64,000 nucleotides of DNA from Planoprotostelium fungivorum (Eukaryota; Evosea; Variosea; Cavosteliida; Cavosteliaceae). This document shows positions 24,001-35,193 of this stretch, piece after piece. Location: positions 124,001 through 188,000 of the forward strand of contig MDYQ01000111.1 of the NCBI GenBank assembly GCA_003024175.1, read 5' to 3'. The notes below the pieces were generated by a model. The model saw only the letters and a program-made list of their open reading frames with translations. It made no database searches and was not told where the DNA came from. The stretch's first letter is position 1. Every line of letters starts with the position of its first letter. The position numbers and the translations under genes were made by a program.

Positions 24001-26884
24001 TGGGAGAGTCAATGGCGGATGTATCGCATTACATTACCTCGATTTACTGACCGAGCTCGGAATGTCACCAAAGAATTTGTTGTTGTCCTATACTCGTCAT
24101 CATCACGAAAGAAGAAATTGAAACTCACAAAGTTGAGCTGAATCATCTGAGGTAGTCCTATGGCACCTGAGTTCATTCAGACTCGATGTGATTCGTGTCA
24201 TGTTCTCACCAGGTGGGATCACTCCGTTGAACATGTTATGAGAGATATCTGTACGATGTCACACAGCGATAGCTTACAATCACTTACCAAAATACTGTAG
24301 CTGACTCAACTGGGCCAGCCTCGATTCAAGATTACCTGTCAACTGATTTCGGCTCAAATTGAGATAAGCCAGAGATCCCAGACTATAAAGATTCAGTCGA
24401 TGACATGAAACGCCATGATTCACCTTCCGATGGTGTATTCTAGGTTACCTGTCAGTTGATTTGAGCTAAGATCGAGGTGATACAGAGGCATCTTCAGTGA
24501 ATAGTTCTGCGCATGTCAATGTCTTTGTCGAGAGAAAGAGAGTGATCACCGGTGGGATTCTGCCTGTCAGCTGATTGTTCGACCAGTCACCTGTACTCGG
24601 TCAATACTTCGATAGACAATTTCTCGATGATCTCTCACAGTAAGTCATGTAGTTACTGTGTGATGTCAGATGGTGATGTGATGATGTGGTACTCACAGCT
24701 GAGTGACAGAGCTGCAGGGACCAGAGAACTGATTGTACGAGATGTCCAGCAGCTGGATCTGCGGCATACTTGACATCCAAAAGACTGTGCCGTTGAAGTG
24801 ATTCCTCTGTATCTGCAGCTTGAGTAAGCTGGAAGGCAGAGATGGCATTGGACCGGACAGCTGCGGATGAAATTATTAAATCATGACAAGGTGAGCGAAC
24901 ATGACACCTGGTTATCGTTCATTTTGATCTGTAAGATCTGTGTGAGGCCCGCAATTGATTGAGGGAAACCACCCGTGAACTGATTGTAGGAGAGATCGAG
25001 AACCCGCATACCTGACATACGGCCAAAGACATCTGGAATATCTCCCTCGAATCTATCGGATTTGTCAGCCATCTCTGCAATGACTACATTCATTCGCAAG
25101 ACACACTTGTTCTGTCCGATTTGTAGAGAGGCAAGGTCGGTCATCTGCGATGCCCTGGACGATAACCTTCCAGTGAATTGATTCGACACGACATTCAATT
25201 GAATCATCGCCGTGCAGTTGTACAATTCCTCGGGTATATTGCCAGTGAATAGATTGTATCCTAGCACCAGAAACTGGACCAAGATTTCAACCATAACCAC
25301 GAGAGATGCACCACATCACCATCATATGTTCCAAATTCTTGATGTCAGGAGATATCGTGCCAGTGAATCGATTATTATTCATGTAGAGGACCTCAAGCTT
25401 CGTAGATCTATAGATCGATGGAGGTATCTCTCCGGTGAAGCTGCGATCGCTCAATCTCGACGATATCTTTCGACTCACTTGTTGGCGTAGAGACCGATCT
25501 CTACTAAGCTCGACATCTGATCCCACGTGTCCTATCATTCGTCAGAGTTTCTTCAAAGAAATAGATGATCACCGGGAGATTACCGTTCATGCTGTTTCCA
25601 GACACGTGAAAAAGAGCTAGATTCTTCATCTGACCGATAGACGGAGGAATCGTGCCGGTCAGCAGATTATTCGTCATGGTCAACGATAATAGATTGGGCA
25701 GAGTGATCGTCCACTCGGGGAACTCGCCCGTGAAAGAATTCGAATCGATCGTGATCAAACGTATAGCTGGATGAGGTGAGATGGGGGGAGCGAAGAAGCA
25801 TCACCAGTGCAACCGCTGAGATCAGGAATGGGTCCGTAGAAGTTGTTGCCGGCGACTTCGAAGTTGCTCAACTGTGCAGGTATTCATATTACGTGCGGTC
25901 AGACGACTGACCTTCCGAAGGTTCAATGTACCAATCATTTGGGAGAGGTTTCCACCGAAGTTGTTGTTTATCATTTCGAGATACACTAATTCCGCCATGT
26001 CATCTGGCGATCGTCAATCTCAAGGCGATGAGCATGAGCTCCCACTCAGTCGAGTCAGATTGATGAATGTGAAGCTGTTTCCCCACAGACCGAAAGATTG
26101 AAGATGGATCAACTTCATCCAAGAGTCCTGCTCAGACGTCAGAAGAGCAAGTGGATCACTGTCGTCATCACCGGTACAGGACCGTAGAGTCCACCGCCAT
26201 GGTCCACACCGACAGAGAAGTAAGTGAGATTGACCAAGTTGCCCAGATCGTCAGGCAGAGTGCCCACAAAGTAATGATTGTAGAAGTCGATGTACTCCAA
26301 ACGTGTCTTTGTGACCCAGTCAGGAAAGGGCCCTCTCAAGTAGTTGGGGGGAAGGGAACTGCTGTCGAACAGATAGACGCTGAAGTAACCCTCTCCCCCA
26401 CCAAGATCGAGAATGGTGAGATCTGTGGGCGGATGAGATGATTACACTTGACGCATTGCAGACGGCGATGCGGGTGAGCGAAGGACTCACGAGAGAGGTC
26501 AGACAGATCGGGCAGTTGACCCGTAAGGTTGTTATCTGCCGCATCGAATGAGATGGTGGCAGCATGATCTTCTACCCACAAGTCAACTGGATCTCAGTCA
26601 CGTGGCCTTCTCCATCGCAAGTGATGCCAAAATAACTGCACTATGGTGAGAGGGACGAGATGGGATTTCCGATAGACACCTGCAATAACTGGCGGAAGAG
26701 TTGGCCCACTGCGTGTTGTTTATCCAGTCTTTACCTTCGCATCTCTATCACTTTCTGTCTCTCCCTGTTTTCACTCACCTCCCATATCGTCAAACAGGAG
26801 TCGGAGGGCATCCGATTCTGCCTGGAACAGAGCGGTTGCTGATGTACATAAAATGAGGATGACATAGAAGAGAATAGTTCTCAT
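21011..26884 (-). CDS. LRR receptor kinase (TKL-type, intact)
   Basis: A signal peptide (MRTILFYVILILCTSATALF) starts at 26884. A long ectodomain of plant-type LRRs (repeats such as NxFTGxIPxxI) is spread over many small exons to about 22820. A Ser-rich juxtamembrane part leads to one membrane helix (GIVIACIIFCVFILVIVLLL, near 22480-22560) with an RKRR stop-transfer. The kinase follows: Gly-loop GSGAYGVVY, VAVK, an alpha-C exon, hinge TEFCEGG, HRDLAARN, AKVSDFGMSR and SPEA; stop at 21011. All catalytic residues are present. The AAR in the catalytic loop is a tyrosine-kinase feature, so dual specificity is possible. Ligand unknown. It is the parental-type copy of the deleted gene at 15488-18026, with which it shares sequence blocks identical even in introns. 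Confidence 0.85.
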
Positions 26885-26940
26885 TGCGCCTCCGATATCT
26901 GTGATAGGTGAAGAGAAGCTGTGCGCTATGTTGGCGGGAT

Positions 26941-27041
26941 CGTCGTATGACACACAAATTGTCTGTGTACACTTCATCTCGCCGTATGACACAAAGAAGA
27001 GTGGGATCTCGTCGTATGACACACAAATTGTCAAATTGTGC
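26941..27041 (-). promoter_or_regulatory. Upstream repeat block of the intact LRR kinase gene
   Basis: Three copies of GTATGACACA, two of them extended by CAAATTGTC, lie 60-150 bases upstream of the start. The block is conserved in shorter form ahead of the deleted paralogue. Confidence 0.45.
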
Positions 27042-27489
27042 TCCTTTCGACCAATGAAATAAAGCCTAAGGTCATGACGACAGTCTCGTTAGTGCCGCAC
27101 GTGTCGGTTACAGAAGAAACAACATTGACTTTTCTTCGATTCGATCAGAAGTTCGTAAATCGATAACACCATGACCTCGAGAAATTTGACCATCTCCTTC
27201 ATCGCCTGCTGCTCCTGTGCGACTTTTACGCGAGAAGTTACATCTGGAAGCTGTCATGGATCAAGTCTTCGTTGAGTCCATCATGAAACTTCATTCAACG
27301 ATTCGGTTCTCAGACAATAAGTCATGGATCTTCTTTAGCAAAAACGTCAACGTTGAAGCAGGCAAGGCTTCGGAGTTCCCAGAGCATATGCTGATGAACA
27401 ACTAGGATAGTGCAGAAGTGTAGATCTGTTCACGACACACACATCGTATATGATCGTCTTGCCATTTGTTGACTGAATTCAATACGTAC
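27042..27489. other. Gap between LRR kinase gene and tRNA
   Basis: One open frame (27217-27405, plus strand) reads MRLLREKLHLEAV and on but has no recognisable domain or splice context. I see nothing else that can be supported. Confidence 0.4.
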
Positions 27490-27562
27490 ACCCGGTTAGC
27501 TCAGTTGGAAGAGCGACAGCCTTCTAAGCTGTAGGCCTTGGGTTCGAACCCCAAATCGGGTG
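27490..27562 (+). tRNA. tRNA-Arg (UCU)
   Basis: A full cloverleaf folds: acceptor ACCCGGT pairs with ATCGGGT (one G-T), D stem GCTC/GAGC, anticodon stem ACAGC/GCTGT with loop CTTCTAA giving anticodon UCU (reads AGA), five-base variable loop, T arm TTGGG-TTCGAAC-CCCAA, discriminator G. There is no intron. A run of four T at 27570-27573 is a likely Pol III terminator. The internal A box (TAGCTCAGTTGG) and B box (GGTTCGAACCC) are intact. Confidence 0.96.
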
Positions 27563-27569
27563 GTGTATC

Positions 27570-27573
27570 TTTT
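27570..27573 (+). terminator. Pol III T-run after tRNA-Arg
   Basis: TTTT eight bases after the tRNA 3' end, the usual Pol III stop. Confidence 0.6.
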
Positions 27574-27751
27574 GCTAATTTATTATCGTGTTTGTTGTCC
27601 TGCTCACTGCACAGTCTTCTTGCTTCGGGGAGTTATCATTTTCTCGTGCGGTTCCTGGCCAACCGGAGAATTACAATTAGGCCTGGGTGACTGACGCGCC
27701 GCACGAGCTTCACGCCCAACATGTTGGGATTGGATCATTTTCATCGTGAAG

Positions 27752-28532
27752 ATGGTTCGCTCAAGAGCCATTCTAAAGTCGGCCATTGGCTGTTTCGGTG
27801 AGTGCCCATCACATTGCAGCATCAAACTATTCTAGCTGCTGGCTTCTTGTGTGAGATCTTTGCGCTGTATGCCATGCCTTATGATTTCGATCCTGCTCAC
27901 GCACAGTGGTCGGAGGCAACGTGCATTATCAAGGGTGAGTTCTGTTATCACATCACCCAACTGACCGAAGAGTAGATAGAAGTATTCACAACTATACTGC
28001 TGGGGGTGAGGATGTATTCTGGCGGCCTGGCATCCTATATGAGCTGGTCTATAATGTAGATGTGATCGATGGACTGGAGGTGGTACACAATCGTACCGCT
28101 CTGCTGGGTTTCTCCTCCAGCTCTTCACCCGATTATTATCTGAAGAGGTGGCGACATCGACGAGAAATCTCTCCTGACCTAATGCAGTGAAGAGGAGGCT
28201 TCACAGAAGAACATAACGATGGATTCAAGAATCGACTGCCAAGTTAACGATGCCATTTCACTGGAAGAAATGTTACCTTATCCATCCGTAAATCACACGT
28301 ACTACGGGTGAGAGTTGATGATGTGACCATCATCTGACGTGTGTACAGCCAGATTTACATCGCCAGTTCAAGAAGAGTCAAAGAGGCTCAGACAGAGCTG
28401 CAGATTCGAGCTGTTCTCTATCACGTCCTCATCGTCCCCCCATCATGCTTGATCCTGCTGTCTCTTGTCCTCTTTGTGCGATTCGCTCACATCGAACAAA
28501 AAGAACAACGACTTCGCCTGGCTTCAGTGTAA
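27752..28532 (+). CDS. Two-helix membrane protein, unknown
   Basis: Five exons join in frame from MVRSRAILKSAIG. An N-terminal hydrophobic helix (CFAAGFLCEIFALYAM) is followed by a loop of about 130 residues with four N-glycosylation sequons (NYT, NRT, NIT, NHT), and then a second helix (VPPSCLILLSLVLFVRF) before a short charged tail ending RLASV. The loop has a Cys on each side (TCIIK, IDCQV) that could pair. The topology, both ends inside with a glycosylated outer loop, is like small accessory subunits, but I recognise no family. Introns are 35-60 bases. Confidence 0.65.
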
Positions 28533-28766
28533 GGTTGATAAATTTTTGTATCATCGATCTGTTTATCTTTCATCAATGTGGTCATCAGCTGGATCACCAC
28601 GGTGCAGCTGTACAGGCATTGATTAAAACGATCACCAACACATGAGTATATAATACAGTCTCCTTCACAGTGGAGACGATGTGCTGTCATCTTGTCTTGG
28701 GTCAGGCAGCGGCAGTTGTAGGGAGACAATTTCATTTTTGCTTTTCATTCTTTTCCGGTGATTGAG

Positions 28767-29355
28767 ATGAGGGATCTGGACGGTGTGGAGCGTGGTCCTT
28801 GTGAGACACCGGGATGTATCTGTGTCGACTTTGTTCGACCGCTCAAAGATGCATTCGGAAAATGCGACTACTGCACGCACCATGCATCTCAGCACAGAGC
28901 TGCACCCGTGAAAGCTAATACATCATCACAACATGTAGTCTCTCCTCAGGTGAGTCTTTTGAACAGATGGAATGACGTCGCATTTTGAACATCCAATAGC
29001 CGGCGGTGAAAGATGCACCTGTTAAAGCAAACAACAGCAACAGTTCTTCGGGAGGTAATGGTGCCTCCTATTCAGATAATGCCTCGAACAAAAAGAGCGT
29101 ATATACGAGTGTCAATGCACCGAACAACGCCTACGTTCGTGAGTCAACCAAGTTTCGTTCTCTTCACTCATGAAAGCACACATCTGAAATGCATCACAAC
29201 ACGGCATATCATCTCAAAGTGTCATCTGCATCATTGAATTATCTTACCGTACGCAGAGACGGCAGCCCGAGCCCAAGGACCAAAGAAAACCATATTAGAC
29301 GATCTCAAAAACCCTAAGATATTCTTTCGGGATTTAACAAAGAAGAAGAAGGAAT
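28767..29355 (+). CDS. Small Cys/His protein, unknown
   Basis: Three exons give a protein of about 140 residues starting MRDLDGVERGPCETPGC. The first exon carries CETPGCICVDF and, 16 residues later, CDYCTHHASQH, a CxxxCxC...CxxC-x-H pattern that probably binds zinc and resembles the short Cys/His modules common in amoebozoan and oomycete proteins. The middle is Asn/Ser-rich and low in complexity. The tail KIFFRDLTKKKKE is strongly basic. Function unknown. It converges with the next gene, whose stop is 18 bases away. Confidence 0.6.
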
Positions 29356-29372
29356 AGTTCACGTCGTACACA

Positions 29373-29676
29373 TCACAGAACAATTTGAAGGGAAGCAGCT
29401 AGGCCGTGAGGCGCTCGCAGTAATGCATCGTAATGAAGGGATACATCACTCTTTCGCATCACTTTCATCATATCATTCTGTGTGAACATAACCAGACGAT
29501 CGACACCATCATCGAGTAGACCATCAGCATTCGCACGAATGAGTATCAGCGTCTTCCCTTCCTGTTTCATACTAGCAAAAGAATCGTGAGTCATGATCCT
29601 GCAGACAAGTTGCATGGCTTCCTGCTTCTTCGTATGTATACTGTCCAGGATGGATAAGCAGGCCAAAATCGATCAT
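29373..29676 (-). CDS. Small protein, unknown
   Basis: Exon 1 starts MIDFGLLIHPG at 29676; a 43-base intron (29599-29641, GTATAC to CTGCAG) restores the frame into IMTHDSFASMKQEGKTLILI and on to the stop at 29373, giving about 87 residues. The second exon alternates hydrophobic strands and helices (DGVDRLVMFTQNDMMKVM) and looks like a small alpha/beta fold. I recognise no family. A TATA-like box precedes it. Confidence 0.5.
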
Positions 29677-29728
29677 GTTTGCAAAGAGCTATGCAACATA
29701 ACAAGACGAGAGAAAAGTTTGACCGTTC

Positions 29729-29738
29729 TTTTTATATG
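29729..29738 (-). promoter_or_regulatory. TATA-like box
   Basis: CATATAAAAA on the minus strand, about 55-60 bases upstream of the start codon at 29676, a plausible core promoter position. Confidence 0.4.
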
Positions 29739-29825
29739 TGCAATGATCAGCTGCGAGCTGTAGCGGCAGTGGCGTGGTCCAAGCACGCCAGAGAGGAGAA
29801 TGGCTTACATGGTGTCCGTGTCTTC

Positions 29826-30335
29826 TTAAGCGTCGGCGGTCAGAGAGGCAAAGTTCTTCTCGATGATCTCCATCTGGTCGTCTTCGGCTTGTTCCTCCTC
29901 ATCTTCTTCCACCTCATCGTCTGAAGAAGAGAAGAAAACTCTGGTTCCGCACCACTTGGCCTCTCTGGTGGGCTCTCTAATGGTCCACAGGTCGGCCTCT
30001 CCCTCATTTTCTTCTTCCTGAGGAGCCACATTCTCATCGTTCTCGTCTTCGAAATCCTCGGTGGCGTCGACATCGGAGGCAGAGGAGTCCGTCTTCACGA
30101 GAACTGGGCTGGAAAATGAGAAGGTGGTCTCTCCCAGAGAGGCAGTGTCCACTGGCTCTCCCTTCTCGACTGAGGCAACTTGAACGTCCTCAGACTCAGC
30201 ATCGTAGCGGATGTGTACTCCGGTCCATGCAGATGCCACGATCCTCTTCTTGATTTCGGTGGCCTTCTTGTCGTTGGTGTTGGTGATGTCACGTCCGAAG
30301 GCGAGGGGAGCGGCAGTGGTTGAGATGGTGGCCAT
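29826..30335 (-). CDS. Acidic protein, unknown
   Basis: A single exon of about 170 residues from MATISTTAAPLAFGRD at 30335. The first half is mixed and may be folded (KRIVASAWTGVHIRYD). The second half is highly acidic (stretches of Asp and Glu around 30060-29850) with one hydrophobic patch, EAKWCGTRVFFSS. The acidic tail suggests a nuclear or chaperone-like protein, but I recognise no family. An upstream in-frame Met at 30395 would add an Arg-rich leader and is less likely. Confidence 0.6.
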   Translation of the reverse strand: MATISTTAAPLAFGRDITNTNDKKATEIKKRIVASAWTGVHIRYDAESEDVQVASVEKGEPVDTASLGETTFSFSSPVLVKTDSSASDVDATEDFEDENDENVAPQEEENEGEADLWTIREPTREAKWCGTRVFFSSSDDEVEEDEEEQAEDDQMEIIEKNFASLTADA

Positions 30336-30459
30336 GTTGGTCTGAGTGCTTCTGGTCTCTGGTCTCCCGAAAAATGAATCTCTCCGGCAGAACACGTCAA
30401 GCGACTTTTGGCGGGAAAAAAAAGAGGTTTTGAAAAAGACGAATGCGCGGGAAAATCGT

Positions 30460-33062
30460 TTATGCGGGAAGCTCTATCTTTTGTTCTGACTTGGACTCTG
30501 ACTTCTCCGTCTTCGGATCAGAGACGAGGATGAGACTGGCTGGTGATACAAATGGTTTCTGGAGAGTCTTTCGGTAGTGGACGATGAGGGAATACAGATC
30601 TGTGTATGACTTGCCATTCTCATCGGATGCTAACTGCCAGCCCTTGCTATCTCGCTTGATGAGACTGTTCTTGATCTGAATCGTTTCGTTAGAACGGTTG
30701 AACGGAGATCATGTGATGTGATATGGTGGAACATCGAAGATGTTTTGTATGACTCACCCTTCCTTCCACAACCCACGTAACGGCAAAACTGGTTGATTCT
30801 ATGACGGTTCGGATCAAAAAGGTCTCTGCAAGATGTTCAGATCTCAAACATCATTGCATCATCGCCCTCACTGTCTGGCTGGCCCAACAGACTATCGGCT
30901 GCCTCCTGCAGAGAGATATCACCCCAAAACCAGGACTCAAAGGGAATCGTCGTCAACAGGGAATTCTTAAAGATGTCTCTGCTCATCCATCAGATCATGC
31001 GATGTCAAATGACTCTGGTCACCCGTTAGAACGTATGGCTTCCGTGATGTTCGTGTATCTCTTCTCCTTGCCATGGCTGTCCGTCACTGTCCTCCTTCAG
31101 TCTCTCATCATCATCGCATGCGTCTCACAGATGACTCCGTCCATGGTAGACGAGACGAAGAACTGACAAAACCTCTTCTTACTGTCCGTGTAATTGATCT
31201 CCATCGCTCCAGGAGTCGTCTGCCCCTATCAATATCCATCTACACCGTTGTAGTCTGACGTCCCACCTTCGAGATACGGCAGAGGAAAGTGCCGGGCCAA
31301 GTGTCTGCCAGTAGGAGAGCAGCTTCGTTCTTTGACAAGTAACCGTAGAACCACTTGCATTGGAACATGCCCTTCACCTGATCCATCGTTCAGCTCGCAT
31401 TCCACGGTAAGAGACGTCGACGGATACGGTACTTGACGTGAGATCACCTGTTCGACGCAGTTGCCGTTGGAAGTGCGAATGGGGCCGAAAAAATGCAAAA
31501 AACTCTCGAAAACGGTTCGATTTACAACGTCCAGGTTACTGTTATCTGACGTGGGGTCAGTCTTGATGTCACCATTCTACATCGTTGTAGATCGACTCTT
31601 GCTCACCCAACAAAAATTTGAGAATGGACTCGATATCAGGGCGAATGGTGATGTTCAAAAATTCAGCCAACGAGTGAACGAACGATTTCCAATTGATGTA
31701 CAGCTGCGTCAGCCGCGTCAGCTCGATCTACAACGTTGTAGACGGTCACCTGAGTTCCAAAGTATAACTTCCAAAATCCGATGGAGGACGCCGAGGTGGG
31801 TGAATAGAGAGGAGAGTCGTTCGAGTCTTCTGACTCATCATTCAACGTCTGATACTTGCGATATGCATTCAAGTTGTACGACGTGATCTTCATTCTATAG
31901 GTAGAGCGATACGTGTTCAACACCGAAGCCAAGACACCTGTTTCGAGTCGGTTCCCGCCCGAAAAGAAGGTTCAAAATTCGAATTCTCACCGGAAGATTG
32001 GAGGTTGTCGACGAACATGTGATAGTCTCGAATTGCGAGTCTCAAATCTTTGAGCAAGTGATCGGGAACGCCTTCGAAAGTCAGTTTAAAATCCTATTTT
32101 ATTCTTTTATTCTCGATGTGTCTCACCTGCTTTCAGCCTCTCGAGCATGTCTAAACCGTTGTAGACGCTCGTCATCGCCACGGTGTATTCCTCCGAGCAG
32201 TCTGCGTCTGCCTCTCTCAACATCTTTGCAGTGATTAGCGAGATGTCTTACGCTAACAAACACGCTCACCTTCAAGATTCGATTGCATTTCTCCTTGCAC
32301 TGCAATAGATCGACCTGTGTTCACATCAGAGATGATGACAAGATGGAATGCATACCTCATGTTGCGTGGTCAGTCTCTCTACCTCTGGTAAGCTCTTTCG
32401 CGATCCTCTCAGTATCTTCAAGATGCTGAGACCTTGATCGGTTCCTGAGCCCGATGAAGATCGATGGGTGATCTCTTTTCCGTATGCGGCAGTCTCTCTA
32501 TAGTCTTTCTCTTTCAGAGCCTGCTTGTAAAGTTCCTCTGTCACGGATTCAGGGGAGATGAAGACATCTCGTGAGACTCACCGATATACTGTCTATATTC
32601 TACGCTTTTGATGAATTTTGGAAACGAATCCATGGTCAGAAGGTTCAGGACAGCAGCGGAAACTTCGTTGAAGGCATCACTCTTGAGGTTTTCCGCATCG
32701 AGGATCCTGGCACTCATTGATTTTCTCGTTTCAGAATCTACATTGACTTGGGTTTCTGCGTCTGAGGAAATGAAGGTGTCATAGATGAGCTTGGCTCTTT
32801 TTCCTCTTTCCTCGGTTGTCATCTCTCCCGCTGCAGATTGAAATGAGATCAGCTCTCTATAGCAGTCGAGGTTTTCCACTGAGAAGGTCCTCCTCAAGAA
32901 TATTACGAATAGATCGTAGAGCTCCTCCAATCGTATCAGGACCCTCTTATCATTACATAAAACCGAAGTAGTCCGCCCGCTGACATCTCCCAAGATCTCA
33001 TCCAATCTCGGTGGATTATCCAATGTCAGCTGCGGCGGTGAAGCTGTCTCCGGCTGGGGCAT
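30460..33062 (-). CDS. RGS domain + Cbl-like TKB module + tandem SH2
   Basis: Exon 1 (33062-32580) starts MPQPETASPPQ and holds an RGS domain: LYDLFVIFLRRTFSVENLDC, then DSFPKFIKSVEYRQYI at its end. A helical part follows (VDLLQCKEKCNRIL; EEYTVAMTSVYNGLDMLERL; 32310-31670), then FWKLYFGTQ ... NWKSFVHSLAEFL and VFESFLHFFGPI, which match the FW-x-x-x-FG, WKSF and VFEFDIFTRLF landmarks of the Cbl TKB region (four-helix bundle, EF-hand, SH2). The first SH2 follows directly (WFYGYLSKNEAALLL, PGTFLCRIS, about 31370-31250) and a second one ends the protein (WFWGDISLQEAADSLL, KTFLIRTV, about 30930-30540). Both have the pTyr-binding Arg. No RING is seen. Expected roles: G-alpha GTPase activation and phosphotyrosine binding. 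Several introns carry the CTACAACG palindrome. Confidence 0.75.
31727..31742. repeat. Perfect 16-base intronic palindrome
   Basis: TCTACAACGTTGTAGA in an intron of the RGS/SH2 gene, directly behind its 5' splice site. Imperfect relatives with AC or AT at the centre lie at 31237-31253, 31576-31591, 49182-49201 and 61686-61703. Confidence 0.95.
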
Positions 33063-33575
33063 GAGAGCTGATGGCCCCAGCTCTTCGATAGGGGAAAATA
33101 TTTGATATGCGCAACGAGCTGCTTCGAGGTCACGTGACCTATATATGTGTGGAACTTGTCAACTGTACTGCGAACGCTCTGCGTCTTTCATTCCCGCGGC
33201 CCAACCATACAGGGCACAGCAACTCATGAAGCCACTCACCGTGTCTGCCAGAGTCACACATTAGAGGTGCAAGTAGAGGAGGAAATCACAGGACCGCGAT
33301 ACAGCGAGATTCGAGTTCTATTAATAAAATATCGATAGGCTGACGGTCTGGGTAGAAGAAACTTGTATGAGACCTCTACAGATCTCGGAAGACAGGCCTA
33401 CGTCCGGGCCACGAGAGCAGAGAGACAGCGCGAGACGATGACATTGGAGTTTGTTGTGAGTTCTCAAACTCTAAAGTCATGTTGCAAGAGGAGCCCGCGC
33501 GACATTATCGCTAGATCTCCGGGTCATTGCCGTGACGGAAGATATTTTGCATCACAATGTGGAACATGATGCATC
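33063..33575. other. Gap between RGS/SH2 gene and coiled-coil gene
   Basis: It probably holds the promoter of the minus-strand RGS/SH2 gene and the 3' end of the next minus-strand gene. Two short plus-strand frames (33147-33338 and 33363-33569) have no domain or splice support. Confidence 0.4.
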
Positions 33576-34943
33576 TCATCCTTTACTCTTCTCCTTTCTC
33601 GCTTGGACGAGTTGGGCGTAGACCGTCACCATCTGTCTCTCTAATACCTCTACTTTCTCCTCTTCATCTTCCACTTGGTCGTTTGTTTGTGTGGATAACC
33701 CGTAACATTCTTGTGTCACTGTGTCCCTCTCAGTACCGCTTTCCATGTTTCTGCTCACTCTGCATGCCCTTCTGTCTTCGATTCAATCTCTGTTGAAGGT
33801 TCTCGCATGCCTCCTCCAGCATCTTGTTCTTCGTCTGTTCGTGTTTGATGGTAAGATCTTTATCCCACAACAGCCGCTCGAGAGCTTGCATTCTCTCTGG
33901 ATCTTCTAACGGTTGTGATCCACCCATCTAAGATGATCAGCGCGTGAGAGGAGGAAGAATAAAAGGAAAGCATCCGATTTTAATCATTTCCCCAGTCGCT
34001 CACCTCGTGACGTCTCTGTACTTCTTCCAAGTTTGTCCTCAGCATGTTGTTCTCTTCTTTCAATATGGAGATGTCTCTGGACAATTGAGGTTCGCTGACA
34101 GACTGCTCCCTGCCTCCCTCTTCGGACCATCGTCTTCCATCACGATCAGAGGCGAACGATGAAGAGCACTCACCTTCTCAGTTCTTCCAGAGAATCGAGT
34201 TGAATGTTGATAGAGGCTTTGACGTCCACCAACATCGTCAACCTCGATCGAGATGAGACGTATGAGATGAAAGATGAGATACCTCTGAACTTCCTGTTCT
34301 AACGACTCGATTTTAGCTCCGCTCAACTGCAACTCTTCTTCCATTCTCGGGCAATTGGTGCATTGATGTACTTCTCTGGATAGTTTCTTGTCTATGCTTT
34401 GTGGATCGGTACCATGCAACGGAGACGCTCATACTCACTGATGGGTTGTCCATCTAAAATCTCACGGATGGCGGATAGTTGTTCTTCGTACGATTCGATG
34501 CGATCATGTAACGATCGATCTGTGGAATGAATCTCGTCATTATGCAGAACATCGGTGCATGCCGGTGCAGAGACTCTTCGTTTCTTTCTGTGTCTATCCA
34601 TTACCGCACGATTGGCATTTGTCTTCACAAATCAGTACATTCAACATCTGTTTCAGATGATTGTAAATTTCACCTTGTTCTCTTTGTCTTTGTTATTCAC
34701 TTTATCATCTGTGTCTTTCTCCTCCTTCTTCTTCTTGGGTGGAACGAACGTCATTTCAGGCCTCAATACACCACCATCTCGTTTGAGAATGTGTGATGTC
34801 TTATCTGGCTCTTGAGGTATAGGTGACGTTTTCTTCTTTCTAAATGATTCTGAAGATGATTGTCTGCTCAAAGAGTAGAAATCCATTTCGAGTTTCGTCA
34901 GTTTGTTGGGTGAGGCACCGTTCTTATTTGGTGCCGATTTCAT
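33576..34943 (-). CDS. Coiled-coil protein, unknown
   Basis: Start MKSAPNKNGASPNKLTKLEM at 34943; the N-terminal third is basic and disordered (RKKKTSP, PPKKKKEEKDTDD). Later exons form coiled coil (LHDRIESYEEQLSAIREIL; MQALERLLWDKDLTIKHEQ; LEERQM-type heptads) to the stop after QARKEKSKG. The last intron, near 33719-33758, joins KGMQ to TQECYGLS in frame. Expected to be a cytoskeletal or membrane-tether scaffold; no known family recognised. Confidence 0.6.
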
Positions 34944-35193
34944 CTTGTGGTGATGATGATATGCGTTTTCCGATGCGATGTGATGTGATGATGGTAAAAA
35001 GAAAACCAAAAGGATCCAAGCACTCATACAAATGTTTTCGTCAGATCAAAGATAGTCAAGAGTAGCAAATATTTTTTGAAATCATCGTGCTAAAGTCCTC
35101 CCAGCCTGCCTGATACTTTTAGGGTCGACCGCACAAAAATCGACAACTTAAATATTATGGTACGATATTCGAGAATAAAATCGATTTATCTGA

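Noticed and set aside
31719-31741. A 22-base intron made almost only of the palindrome in the RGS/SH2 gene
   Set aside because: It would keep the frame, but a 46-base intron using the same 5' site and a later CAG also keeps the frame and has the normal size.
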